Of a stretch of 40,709 nucleotides of DNA, positions 1 to 7,100 are shown piece after piece. The DNA is taken from positions 1 to 40,709 of the forward strand of contig JAGDDD010000027.1 in NCBI GenBank assembly GCA_017958225.1, read 5' to 3'. Position numbers and translations under genes: made by a program. Source of the DNA: Alphaproteobacteria bacterium. GTDB lineage: Bacteria > Pseudomonadota > Alphaproteobacteria > CAAHEQ01 > UBA3637. The first letter of the stretch is position 1. Every line of letters starts with the position of its first letter. The notes under the pieces are model-generated. The model ran no database searches and was not told where the DNA came from. It saw only the letters and a program-made list of their open reading frames with translations.

Positions 1-39
1 CAATCATATGTTCTATGGTAGATACAAGGGCGCGTTGCC
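1..39. repeat. 39-bp direct repeat, copy 1 (at window edge)
   Basis: Bases 1-39 are identical to 451-489; identity stops at base 40 versus 490. The left limit cannot be seen. In both copies the minus strand encodes the same peptide in the same frame. The distance between copies is 450 bp, a multiple of three. Confidence 0.95.
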
Positions 40-415
40 GGTCGGCTTCATAGTCGCTGGCCAAATCTTCAATAATGGGCAACACTTTTTCTGCCGCCAA
101 ATCATACACCGCCTGCGCTTGTTTGTTGGTAAAGCCCAAAGCGCACAGTTTGGCATTGACTTCCGGGTTACTGGCCAACAACTTATGTTTGACTTCTATT
201 TTATACTCTTCGGGCGTATCGGGCACACCGAGAGCGTGATAAAAAGATCTTTTTTCTTCTTCGGGAGCATCATCTGCCGGTGGCGTCATACGCTGTGCAA
301 ACTTTTTCTCCAATTCCAAGTAAGATTTTAATAATTCTTGTGTTTTCAAAGAGCCATCTTCGTCTTTAAACTTCAATGGTACTTCTGGGGTTTGTTTCAT
401 AAGATTTTCAGTCAT
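1..415 (-). CDS. Phage capsid assembly scaffolding protein (partial, runs off the left edge)
   Basis: The frame is open from the ATG at 415 to the window edge, about 138 residues, with no stop reached. The ATG follows a clear AGGAG. The N-terminal part (DGSLKTQELLKSYLELEKKF, then LGVPDTPEEYKIE) has the look of podovirus scaffolding proteins, which guide capsid assembly and sit next to the portal gene. A later stretch, AQAVYDLAAEKVLPIIEDLA, also fits that family. The last 13 or so visible residues (QRALVSTIEHMIE) are identical to the C-terminus of the gene just upstream, because bases 1-39 duplicate 451-489. They do not look like scaffold sequence, so the extreme left edge may be a recombination joint or an assembly artefact. 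The product call is from pattern recognition only. Confidence 0.65.
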   Translation of the reverse strand, partial: MTENLMKQTPEVPLKFKDEDGSLKTQELLKSYLELEKKFAQRMTPPADDAPEEEKRSFYHALGVPDTPEEYKIEVKHKLLASNPEVNAKLCALGFTNKQAQAVYDLAAEKVLPIIEDLASDYEADRQRALVSTIEHMI

Positions 416-427
416 AATCGCTCCTTT

Positions 428-673
428 TTATTGACCGTTGATACCGCGTTCAATCATATGTTCTATGGTAGATACAAGGGCGCGTTGCCCTTCCAAAGTG
501 CGCAGTTGCGCATCCGAGGCATCGCTTCCTAACACGCGGTTTTTTGTTATTTTTTGTAAAAAAGCTAAAACATCTTTTCCATCGGTTGTTCGAAAACACC
601 GCGCAAAAGATTTGGTAATGCGTTCTTCAAAAGAACTGACGACCGGCGCCGGTTTTGTTTTAAATAAAGACAT
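428..673 (-). CDS. Bbp19-like small phage protein
   Basis: An 81-residue protein with GGAG 6 bases before the ATG. The core (ITKSFARCFRTTDGKDVLAF, then EGQRALV near the C-terminus) resembles the Bbp19-like phage domain, a short helical protein of unknown role usually found between portal and scaffold genes in podoviruses and related prophages. That is where it sits here: 3 bases after the portal gene and 12 before the scaffold start, so it is probably translated from the same phage mRNA. Its last third includes repeat copy 2. The family call is from memory of the motif, not a search. Confidence 0.6.
   Translation of the reverse strand: MSLFKTKPAPVVSSFEERITKSFARCFRTTDGKDVLAFLQKITKNRVLGSDASDAQLRTLEGQRALVSTIEHMIERGINGQ
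451..489. repeat. 39-bp direct repeat, copy 2 (inside the Bbp19-like gene)
   Basis: This is the exact partner of 1-39. Here it lies in the 3' part of the 81-codon gene and encodes QRALVSTIEHMIE. That peptide fits the C-terminal helix expected for the Bbp19-like family, so this copy is probably the original. Confidence 0.95.
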
Positions 674-676
674 TTG

Positions 677-2128
677 TTACTCCACACACTGTATCGGGTT
701 ATTTAATAATTCCATTGGCACATTGAGTTGTTGAGCCAACCAACGCACAAAAGCCTGGACATTGACACAACTGGACGCCTCGGCACCCAACTTAGACACA
801 TTGGTAATCCAATCCAGCGCTGACTGCGCATCTGCCGCCTGTTGCTGACGTGCCAAAGGTGATTTGTATTGAACATCTATCAGGCGACCGTCAATATACA
901 GTTCGGGAATCTCTCCGCGCCGCTTCAAAATGGAAATCGCACGTTCCAATAACGGATTGAGCAACTCGGTCTGTAAGCGACCATAGGTTGCCCCCAACAC
1001 GCGCACCATATCTTGCGAACGCTCGATGACTTCTGTGGCGGTCATGGGGTTGTTTTCACTCAATTGTCCCAACTTATCCACCAACAAAGCGTGGCGAATA
1101 CGCGAGCGCAAATCGTTGAGCACCAACTGCGAAATATCAAAATTGCCGGCGGCTTCCAAGGGCGTCAGGCCTTTTGACCCGACCGCTTTGGGAATAATCG
1201 CACCCGGGGTCAAGCGAATATTGGCGGGGTTGAGCACGCCATCGTCTTCGGCCTGCCAAATACCTGTTACCGCGATGGTGGCGTTTTTCAAAATCAGTTC
1301 CACAACCTTGTTAGCGGTTTTAATATCCGGCAAAGCCTTCATCACAGGCGAACGCCCGTAAATCTCGCCGGCGGCTTTCAACCAACGGAACACCAACAAA
1401 GGCGCTGTCGCAAAAAAGCCTTTTTGAATAACCGCGCATTTTTCAACGCCTAGCACACGATCCGGATCTTCAGGCACAAAGACAATATAGTCATAACCGC
1501 CCTTCTTCGCGGGCAAAATAGCCTCAACCACAGCAATCTTGGTTTCCTTTTTGTCGTTTTGAACCGGCACTTGCGGAAAACGCTTGGTCAAGATACTCAA
1601 AGGCATGTGAGAATAGCGAAAGACCGTATCCAGCCGGCCGGAATAGCCTTCATCCGCATACAGTTCGGAAATAGGCACCGCGGTAAAGTGGAAGGCGCTT
1701 TTTTCGCCAATGGCACTTTCTTCAAACAACAAACATGCCGTTCCAACGGTAATCAGGTCCAAAAAGCACTGGTGTATTTCAACGGACAAGCCGGAGTGAT
1801 CAAAATGCGCTTGTATCGTATCCGATATCTGCTCCAAAGCCGGCATAACCTGCGCAGCCTCATCGCCGACGACATCCGACCCAACGGTCAAATCAAACCA
1901 TTTAGACCAAGGCGGCATCAGTTCTGAAAGCATAGAGGCGGCCAATTGATCCACGCTGTCCGGCGCCGTTCCGTCAAACAACTTGTTTGTGGAAGACGAC
2001 AGGCCGGAAAACAAGCCTTCCGATTGAGGCAATGCATATTCGTAACACTCACGCCAGGTAGATTCGACCAAATCGCGTCTGGCTTTCACGCGCAAGAAAT
2101 GCTCATAAAGTTCGGGCACAGTTTCCAT
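677..2128 (-). CDS. Phage portal / head-to-tail connector protein (T7-like)
   Basis: A 483-residue protein with AGGAG 6 bases before the ATG. The N-terminus (YEHFLRVKARRDLVESTWRE, then LFDGTAPDSVDQLAASML and LMPPWSKWFDL) matches the head-tail connector family of podoviruses. That protein forms the dodecameric ring at the capsid vertex through which DNA is packaged and ejected. The stretch SENNPMTATEVIERSQDM near residue 365 is also typical. The usual family length is about 480-550, so the gene looks complete and has no stops or frameshifts. It follows a 63-codon gene with one base between, and precedes the Bbp19-like and scaffold genes, the normal order for this module. Whether it belongs to an inducible prophage or a remnant cannot be told, because terminase and capsid genes would lie beyond the left edge. 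Confidence 0.85.
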   Translation of the reverse strand: METVPELYEHFLRVKARRDLVESTWRECYEYALPQSEGLFSGLSSSTNKLFDGTAPDSVDQLAASMLSELMPPWSKWFDLTVGSDVVGDEAAQVMPALEQISDTIQAHFDHSGLSVEIHQCFLDLITVGTACLLFEESAIGEKSAFHFTAVPISELYADEGYSGRLDTVFRYSHMPLSILTKRFPQVPVQNDKKETKIAVVEAILPAKKGGYDYIVFVPEDPDRVLGVEKCAVIQKGFFATAPLLVFRWLKAAGEIYGRSPVMKALPDIKTANKVVELILKNATIAVTGIWQAEDDGVLNPANIRLTPGAIIPKAVGSKGLTPLEAAGNFDISQLVLNDLRSRIRHALLVDKLGQLSENNPMTATEVIERSQDMVRVLGATYGRLQTELLNPLLERAISILKRRGEIPELYIDGRLIDVQYKSPLARQQQAADAQSALDWITNVSKLGAEASSCVNVQAFVRWLAQQLNVPMELLNNPIQCVE

Positions 2129-2129
2129 A

Positions 2130-2321
2130 TTATTCTCCTAACAGTTTTTTACGTTGAGGGATTTTGTCATTTTCGGAGAGCAGCCCACGCATACTGGTGG
2201 CTACAGTTCCCAGGCCGGCGTGTCGTCTCAAATAACTGGTATCCGGCTGCTCTTGCGGAAAAGAGGCCGAATCATTGGACACAGGCACATCCAAGCCAAC
2301 GATTTCTTTGACTTTTTTCAT
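2130..2321 (-). CDS. Small phage protein upstream of the portal gene
   Basis: A 63-residue protein with AGGAA before the ATG. The middle (GLGTVATSMRGLLSEN) and the end (QRKKLLGE) match a pattern I recall in short proteins just upstream of connector genes in T7-like phages: a T-S-rich loop, then a basic tail ending in LLGE or LLGQ. No function is established for that group to my knowledge. It is the first gene after a promoter and an internal hairpin (2389-2481), so it opens the phage structural operon. Confidence 0.6.
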   Translation of the reverse strand: MKKVKEIVGLDVPVSNDSASFPQEQPDTSYLRRHAGLGTVATSMRGLLSENDKIPQRKKLLGE

Positions 2322-2357
2322 AGTAATTTCCTAAAAATGATTGCAAAGTGCGTTAAA

Positions 2358-2438
2358 AGGGAAACGCGCTAACAAAAGGAGGAAAAAAATAGCCTTCTTT
2401 TGCAAGAAGGCTATGTAAGAGAGGGCACACGTTTCCCT
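2358..2438 (-). ncRNA. Structured leader or small RNA: outer 9-bp stem enclosing a terminator-like hairpin
   Basis: Minus-strand transcription from the 2453-2481 promoter would begin near 2446. It would first make AGGGAAACG (2438-2430), then a perfect 11-bp hairpin with a TTGC/GCAA tetraloop (2414-2389) followed by seven U, then CGTTTCCCT (2366-2358), which can pair with the first segment. The inner hairpin alone would stop transcription and give an RNA of about 65 bases. Read-through would reach the phage genes. The pairing is read directly from the sequence; function as a small RNA or attenuator is inference. Confidence 0.45.
2383..2414 (-). terminator. Rho-independent terminator
   Basis: Arms 2404-2414 and 2389-2399 pair perfectly over 11 bp around a 4-base loop, and the minus strand continues into a seven-U tract (2389-2383). 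It ends transcription from the two accessory phage genes to the right. It also lies downstream of the 2453-2481 promoter, so it may act as an attenuator for the structural genes. Confidence 0.8.
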
Positions 2439-2452
2439 AATAACTGGATTCG

Positions 2453-2481
2453 TGTATAGCATACTTTTTTATATTTGTCAA
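2453..2481 (-). promoter_or_regulatory. Sigma70-type promoter for the phage structural operon
   Basis: On the minus strand there is a perfect -35 TTGACA (2481-2476), a 17-base spacer and a -10 TATACA (2458-2453). Expected start is near 2446. It lies in the gap between the accessory gene ending at 2493 and the structural genes starting at 2321, with a terminator hairpin just downstream. Confidence 0.7.
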
Positions 2482-2492
2482 GGAATATTTTC

Positions 2493-2873
2493 CTATTTTT
2501 TGATTAAATGCTTAAAAAGTTGGTAAGGTGTAAGCATAAAAGCCGATGGCAAGCCCAGCACACGCCGCACCGTTTCCACACAGGTAAAGGGACGAATCGC
2601 CATCCCCGGCTCATCCGATTCGCGCACCTGCGTTTCCACTGTCCGATAACCCTTCAAGTGCAGATATTCCTTTAATTTCGTATCATGCAGCACCATCACA
2701 TCCAAACAGTTGGCCAACGGGTCCAGCAAGATCCATTGGTCGCCCTCACCCAACGCCACCAGACAGTGATAAAAGCCTTTTTTCAGGAAGCGTTGCCACC
2801 AAAAGTGCGGCGTTCCACCAAACGCAACCAGGGCTTTTGGGTAACGAAAACCGTTCAGGCGCACCCCGATCAT
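2493..2873 (-). CDS. Phage-associated conserved protein, possible permuted papain-like fold
   Basis: A 126-residue protein whose ATG overlaps the stop of the upstream gene (ATGA, 4-base overlap), indicating coupled translation. The segments FYHCLVALGEGDQWILLDPL (residues about 34-53) and FTCVETVRRVLGL (about 96-108) are, as far as I recall, conserved in alphaproteobacterial phage proteins of unknown role. A His in a beta strand, followed by an Asp and later a Cys at a helix start, is the order expected for a circularly permuted papain-like (NlpC/LRAT-type) hydrolase. I infer this from motif order only. It is the last gene before the terminator at 2383-2414. Confidence 0.5.
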   Translation of the reverse strand: MIGVRLNGFRYPKALVAFGGTPHFWWQRFLKKGFYHCLVALGEGDQWILLDPLANCLDVMVLHDTKLKEYLHLKGYRTVETQVRESDEPGMAIRPFTCVETVRRVLGLPSAFMLTPYQLFKHLIKK

Positions 2874-3274
2874 TTGTCATACTCCATCGCCAAGGCCAAG
2901 CCAAACGGCGCCACAGAGGACAACCCGCGCACGATTCCCTTGTTAAACAAAGGCTGCCACAGGCGCGTCATCGCCTCACGCCACAGATTTTTGTCCTCTT
3001 CGGTGCTGTCGTCAGCCATATAGGGCGACACCTGCTTCAAGCCGTAGCGGCTGAGCACACGCAAATGCTTCTGCATCAGGCACTTGTCAGCGACGAGGCG
3101 TTTGATGACAATAAAGATATCAGAGGTTTCGCAGGGCGGAACTTTGGCAGAGGTCGCATGCGCACGCCCGACTCCTTTGTGCATATCGCAAAAACAACAC
3201 CAAAACCAAGCGTCTTCCACACTTTCAAAAGGCTCGGCCACGCGAGAGTCAATACAACCCGATGGATGAAACAT
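2870..3274 (-). CDS. Phage-associated conserved hypothetical protein
   Basis: A 134-residue protein. I choose the ATG at 3274 because GGAGG lies 5-6 bases upstream; a longer reading from 3355 would cross the promoter. The segments RVAEPFESVEDAWFWC, PCETSDIFIVIKRLVADKCL and LWREAMTRLWQPLFNKGIV match a conserved family seen next to phage genes in many Alphaproteobacteria; its function is unknown to me. The last codons overlap the next gene by 4 bases. It is the first gene of the leftward transcript from the regulator-phage divergent region. Confidence 0.55.
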   Translation of the reverse strand: MFHPSGCIDSRVAEPFESVEDAWFWCCFCDMHKGVGRAHATSAKVPPCETSDIFIVIKRLVADKCLMQKHLRVLSRYGLKQVSPYMADDSTEEDKNLWREAMTRLWQPLFNKGIVRGLSSVAPFGLALAMEYDK

Positions 3275-3310
3275 ATATACCTCCGTTGAATAAAATACAA
3301 TGATAAGTAG

Positions 3311-3340
3311 TATATATTTACATTGTATGTATATTGTCAA
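3311..3340 (-). promoter_or_regulatory. Leftward phage promoter with embedded palindromes (operator candidate)
   Basis: On the minus strand: -35 TTGACA (3340-3335), an 18-base spacer and a -10 TATATA (3316-3311). The spacer contains the palindrome TACAT-TGT-ATGTA (3319-3331). An inverted pair ATACAATG (3295-3302) / CATTGTAT (3321-3328) spans the expected start. Such symmetry over a promoter is typical of repressor operators; the divergent regulator at 3556 is the obvious candidate ligand. The binding itself is inference. Confidence 0.6.
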
Positions 3341-3391
3341 GAGAAAAATAAGCAAATATTCCTATTTATTTTAATTTTTTTCATAATACGA

Positions 3392-3422
3392 TTGCAAAAA
3401 GAGAGAAAAATATGTATGATAC
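3392..3422 (+). promoter_or_regulatory. Promoter of the regulator gene with a palindrome over the -10
   Basis: -35 TTGCAA (3392-3397), a 17-base spacer and -10 TATGAT (3415-3420). The -10 sits inside the perfect palindrome GTAT-G-ATAC (3414-3422), which could be an autoregulatory operator. The leader to the ATG at 3556 would be about 130 bases. Confidence 0.6.
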
Positions 3423-3555
3423 ACTTGAAAAATTGATTTCGGATGTGCGTGCGTAGGAGCGGCCGGACAAACAAAGCGTCGCAACCCGCACCAAAAACGA
3501 ATCGCAACGGAACATAATATGCAGATAACACAAACAACAAGCAAGGGGGAACACA

Positions 3556-4170
3556 ATGTATTTTAATATTTGGCGTGGCATAGACAATTTGGCCCTGCAA
3601 AAAGGCGTGTCGCTTTCTAAATTAGCGCAGAAAGCAGGTTTGAACGCGTCTATATTCAATAAAAGCAAGCGTGTCGGTGCTGACGGTCGCCCTCGCTGGC
3701 TTTCCACAGAGACATTGGATAAGGTGCTGTCGGTAACGCATACCACTTTTTTAGATTTTATGGTGCTGTGCGGTGAAGAGGTCCATAATTCCGCGCTCGT
3801 GCCTTTAATCAAGGACTCACAACTGGCAAAGGACAAAGTGCTTGATTCGTTTGGCAATCTTATCAAATCAAAGGACGCCCTAGCCTTTCCGGGCGTGCTG
3901 CCGGCGCATTGTTATATGTTAGAGGTTACAACGGACAAGTTACAGCCCTTTTATCGCCCGGGCACATTGTTGCTCATCAGCCCGCAACAAGAATTACGCA
4001 ACAAAGACCTCGTGATTATGAAAACGCGGCAAGGCGATATCGTATTCGGCATGCTGAAACACCGTTCTGCCCTTAAAATCACGCTAACAAGCTTTTTGGG
4101 CACACGCGCCAAGCATTTTGACAGCCGGAACGTGTCCTGGATGGCGCGCATTATGTGGGCCAGCCAATGA
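3556..4170 (+). CDS. C2/LexA-like transcriptional regulator with degenerate S24 peptidase domain
   Basis: A 204-residue protein; a GGGGG tract precedes the ATG. Residues about 15-50 form a helix-turn-helix (GVSLSKLAQKAGLNASIFNK, then PRWLSTETLDKVL) and residues about 110-204 an S24 signal-peptidase-like domain ending in WMARIMWASQ, as in a common alphaproteobacterial regulator family. In active members the nucleophile Ser is in G-D-S-M-x-P; here the matching stretch is TTDKLQP, with Lys at 128. The usual catalytic Lys in MAKEL also appears lost (VFGML, around 163-167). Self-cleavage is therefore unlikely, so it would be a repressor insensitive to SOS cleavage or a dimerisation-only domain. 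It is transcribed away from the phage genes across a region with palindromic operators. Its stop directly abuts the stop of the convergent gene at 4171. Confidence 0.8.
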   Translation: MYFNIWRGIDNLALQKGVSLSKLAQKAGLNASIFNKSKRVGADGRPRWLSTETLDKVLSVTHTTFLDFMVLCGEEVHNSALVPLIKDSQLAKDKVLDSFGNLIKSKDALAFPGVLPAHCYMLEVTTDKLQPFYRPGTLLLISPQQELRNKDLVIMKTRQGDIVFGMLKHRSALKITLTSFLGTRAKHFDSRNVSWMARIMWASQ

Positions 4171-7100
4171 TTAGTCTATACAGAAGGCTCTTGTGCTAGT
4201 TCTGTTTCGCGCCCAACCACCACATATATTACCGTCGCTACCATTAACAGCCGAACGATAGCTGAAATAAGCGCAAGCATAGTTGCCGGTACAATTATAG
4301 GGCTGTAAATAGACATTATAGGGCTGATCCCATCCTATCAGGTCAGGACACATTAAATTGAGCTGTATAGCATCTGGGCAACTATGTCCGGATTCTGAAT
4401 AGGCATTTTGACACTCATAAGGCTTTTTACCGAAGGCGACACACCAGTTACGCGCGCTCCAAAAATCCAAAATGGTATTGGAAAAATAAATATCTTTATT
4501 CGTGGGCAGGTGGTCAACAGTGTGCCCACCGATAGGCTTACACGTGCCAGCACCAGGTTCTTTGGGTTGCGGGCTGGTGTAATAGCAATAATAGCCCGAA
4601 TCGTAGCCGCCGCAGTGATCTTGGGTTGTACAAGGCAGATCTTCGCAATGAGCAGCTGAGTTTTTCGTGCAGGGCTTGCATTGGTTATTTTCTATGTAAC
4701 GCCCCATTTCGCATTGAACGCAGACATTATTTTCCGAATAATAACCGGTCGGACAGGCAACGCAAGTTGCTGTGGCTGCATCCCACTCATAGCCGGCCGG
4801 ACATTGACACTCGGTCCCGTCTTTAATAGCGGTGGAGCCTGTCGGACAAGCGACACAAGCCCCGTCATGCAAGATCGTGTTGCCTTGACAGGTTTTGCAT
4901 TGACCCGATTGACAGGTCATCCCCAATTCAGCGCAACAATCAGCCGAAGTGGAACAAGTCGCCGCACAACATTTATGGGCAAGATCACTGTAAAAGCCAT
5001 TGGAACAATCGCACGTTCCGTCGGCTTTCAGTGTCATACCCACCGGACAGGCTTGGCACACACCGTTTTCTTCCACTTGATCGGCGCGCTCACAGGATGT
5101 GCATTTGCGCAAGAAACTGTTCCAGAAATGCGCTTGTGGGTTATAAAAGGCGCACGACGGACAATCGGCGGTTTTGTTTTCAGCCAAGGCCACACAATCA
5201 ACACAGGCGGTGCCTTCGTCATTGGCGCGCTGACCGGGGGCGCAACGCTTACAAGCGCCGTTGCTCATGTAATGAGATGACGCGCAACCTTGACACACTT
5301 GCTCAACATCATTCCAGTAAGGCTTATGCGGATCGGCCGCCGCACAGGACGCACAAGACGCATTGACATTGGTGCAACGCACTTGCTTTGTCTGTGTTGA
5401 ATCCGGCTCGTTGCCCAAGGTGCAATCAACGCATTGGAAGGCCGAGTTCATATATTGGTTTGGTGCGCAACCGCACGTTTCCGGTGTCGTGCAATCGGTC
5501 GTTACGCATTGTTTGGTATCTGTGTTCAAGGCCGAACCGTCATTGCACACGCACTGGCCATTTTCCAAATGCGCCTCGGTCGCACAAATGTCATAGGTGC
5601 AGGTGTTCGTGGTGGCATTATATGTGCCCGAGCCCAACACATTACACAGGCAGGTATCGCCCGATTTGTTGGCATTTTCCGGACAGGTAACGCACGTTCC
5701 GTCGTTCAGCATGACTTGATCCGAACGACAATTAGACTTTTTGGCTTGACAATACACGCCAACAGTAGATGACGCTCTTTTCCCGACACGGTTTCGCCCA
5801 TAACTACTTCCCGCAGTTATACTGACACGCCGTGCACAACATTTATTCACATTATCGCAATCGGCCTCTATTTGACCACCGGCCGTCCATAAAGGACCAC
5901 CCGGACCATTCCAAAAGTTAGCCGCGGCTTGGTAATTTGCTTCAAGCTCGTTATAGTTTATCAGTGTCATCCCCATAGCATCACACAGATTCCACGCATC
6001 ATACCAAGAAATATCATTTGTGGTGCGTATAGGATAAAATCCCTTATAAGGCTCAAATGACAATTTTGGTAATTTCACACATTGTGGATTTAAATCACTA
6101 CCATCTGGGCAAATGCTGGCTTTACTGGAATCGACGGCATGGCCCCGACAATAATACCCTTTTGGACACAGCTCATTACATTTCCATGGGTCAGACAGGC
6201 AGTATTTACCGGCATACAATGTTTTACCCGGTGGGCAATCCGTTACTAAACAAGTATTCGTTCCGCGATCCCATGTTGTGCCGTTGGCACAAATACAGGT
6301 ATCGCCGGTCGGGTCTTTGGTGGCATTGTCCGGACAAGTTTGACAATCGCCCTCGTTTGTGTGAACTTGGTTATCCGGACAGGTCTTAATGTCGTTTTTC
6401 ATACATACGATACGTTCACCCGGAGATGATTTATTCAACTCTTTATTTTGTGCGCTATAAACTCCGTTAAAATAAGCAAACCTGCCGGCAAAACAAGGTT
6501 TAGCCTCTGTATTTATTTCATTAGCTTTCCAATAATATTGCGCTTGTAGAACAGCAATTAAGTCGTCTTTATATGCGGTTGTTTCAGCATCCGTGAGTAA
6601 ATGTCCACCAATTGAATCGCAATAATTCCACGCGTCATACCATGAAAACTGACCATGACGGGCATAAATACCATTACGTATTGTTTCAGACCCGCGCGTT
6701 GCGCACGTTTGCGTCGCCGCCCCCGGTGTTGGGCAAACATTTGTCGCACCATTTGTTGGTGTGGAACCAACTTTGCAGAACTGATAACTTGTGTCGCACA
6801 GTGAGTTGCATTTCCAATCGGGGACGCAACGGGATGTTTCCTCGTCAAACTTATACCCGTCCTCGCAATTGTCCGTATAGGTGCAGGTATTATTTGTTTT
6901 ATCAAAAGTGCCCTCACCGCCTTCGCAAACACAGGTGCGCCGATCTTCCGACGGATGAGAGCCCGACGGGCAATCGCGACAGGTCATATCATGCGCATAG
7001 GCCTGATTACCGGTGCATTGTTCCGTAGGATCCTTGATACACAACCCATGCAGGCGGTTACCATCCCCATTGGCATTTGCAGAGTTTCCCCAAGTTTTAT

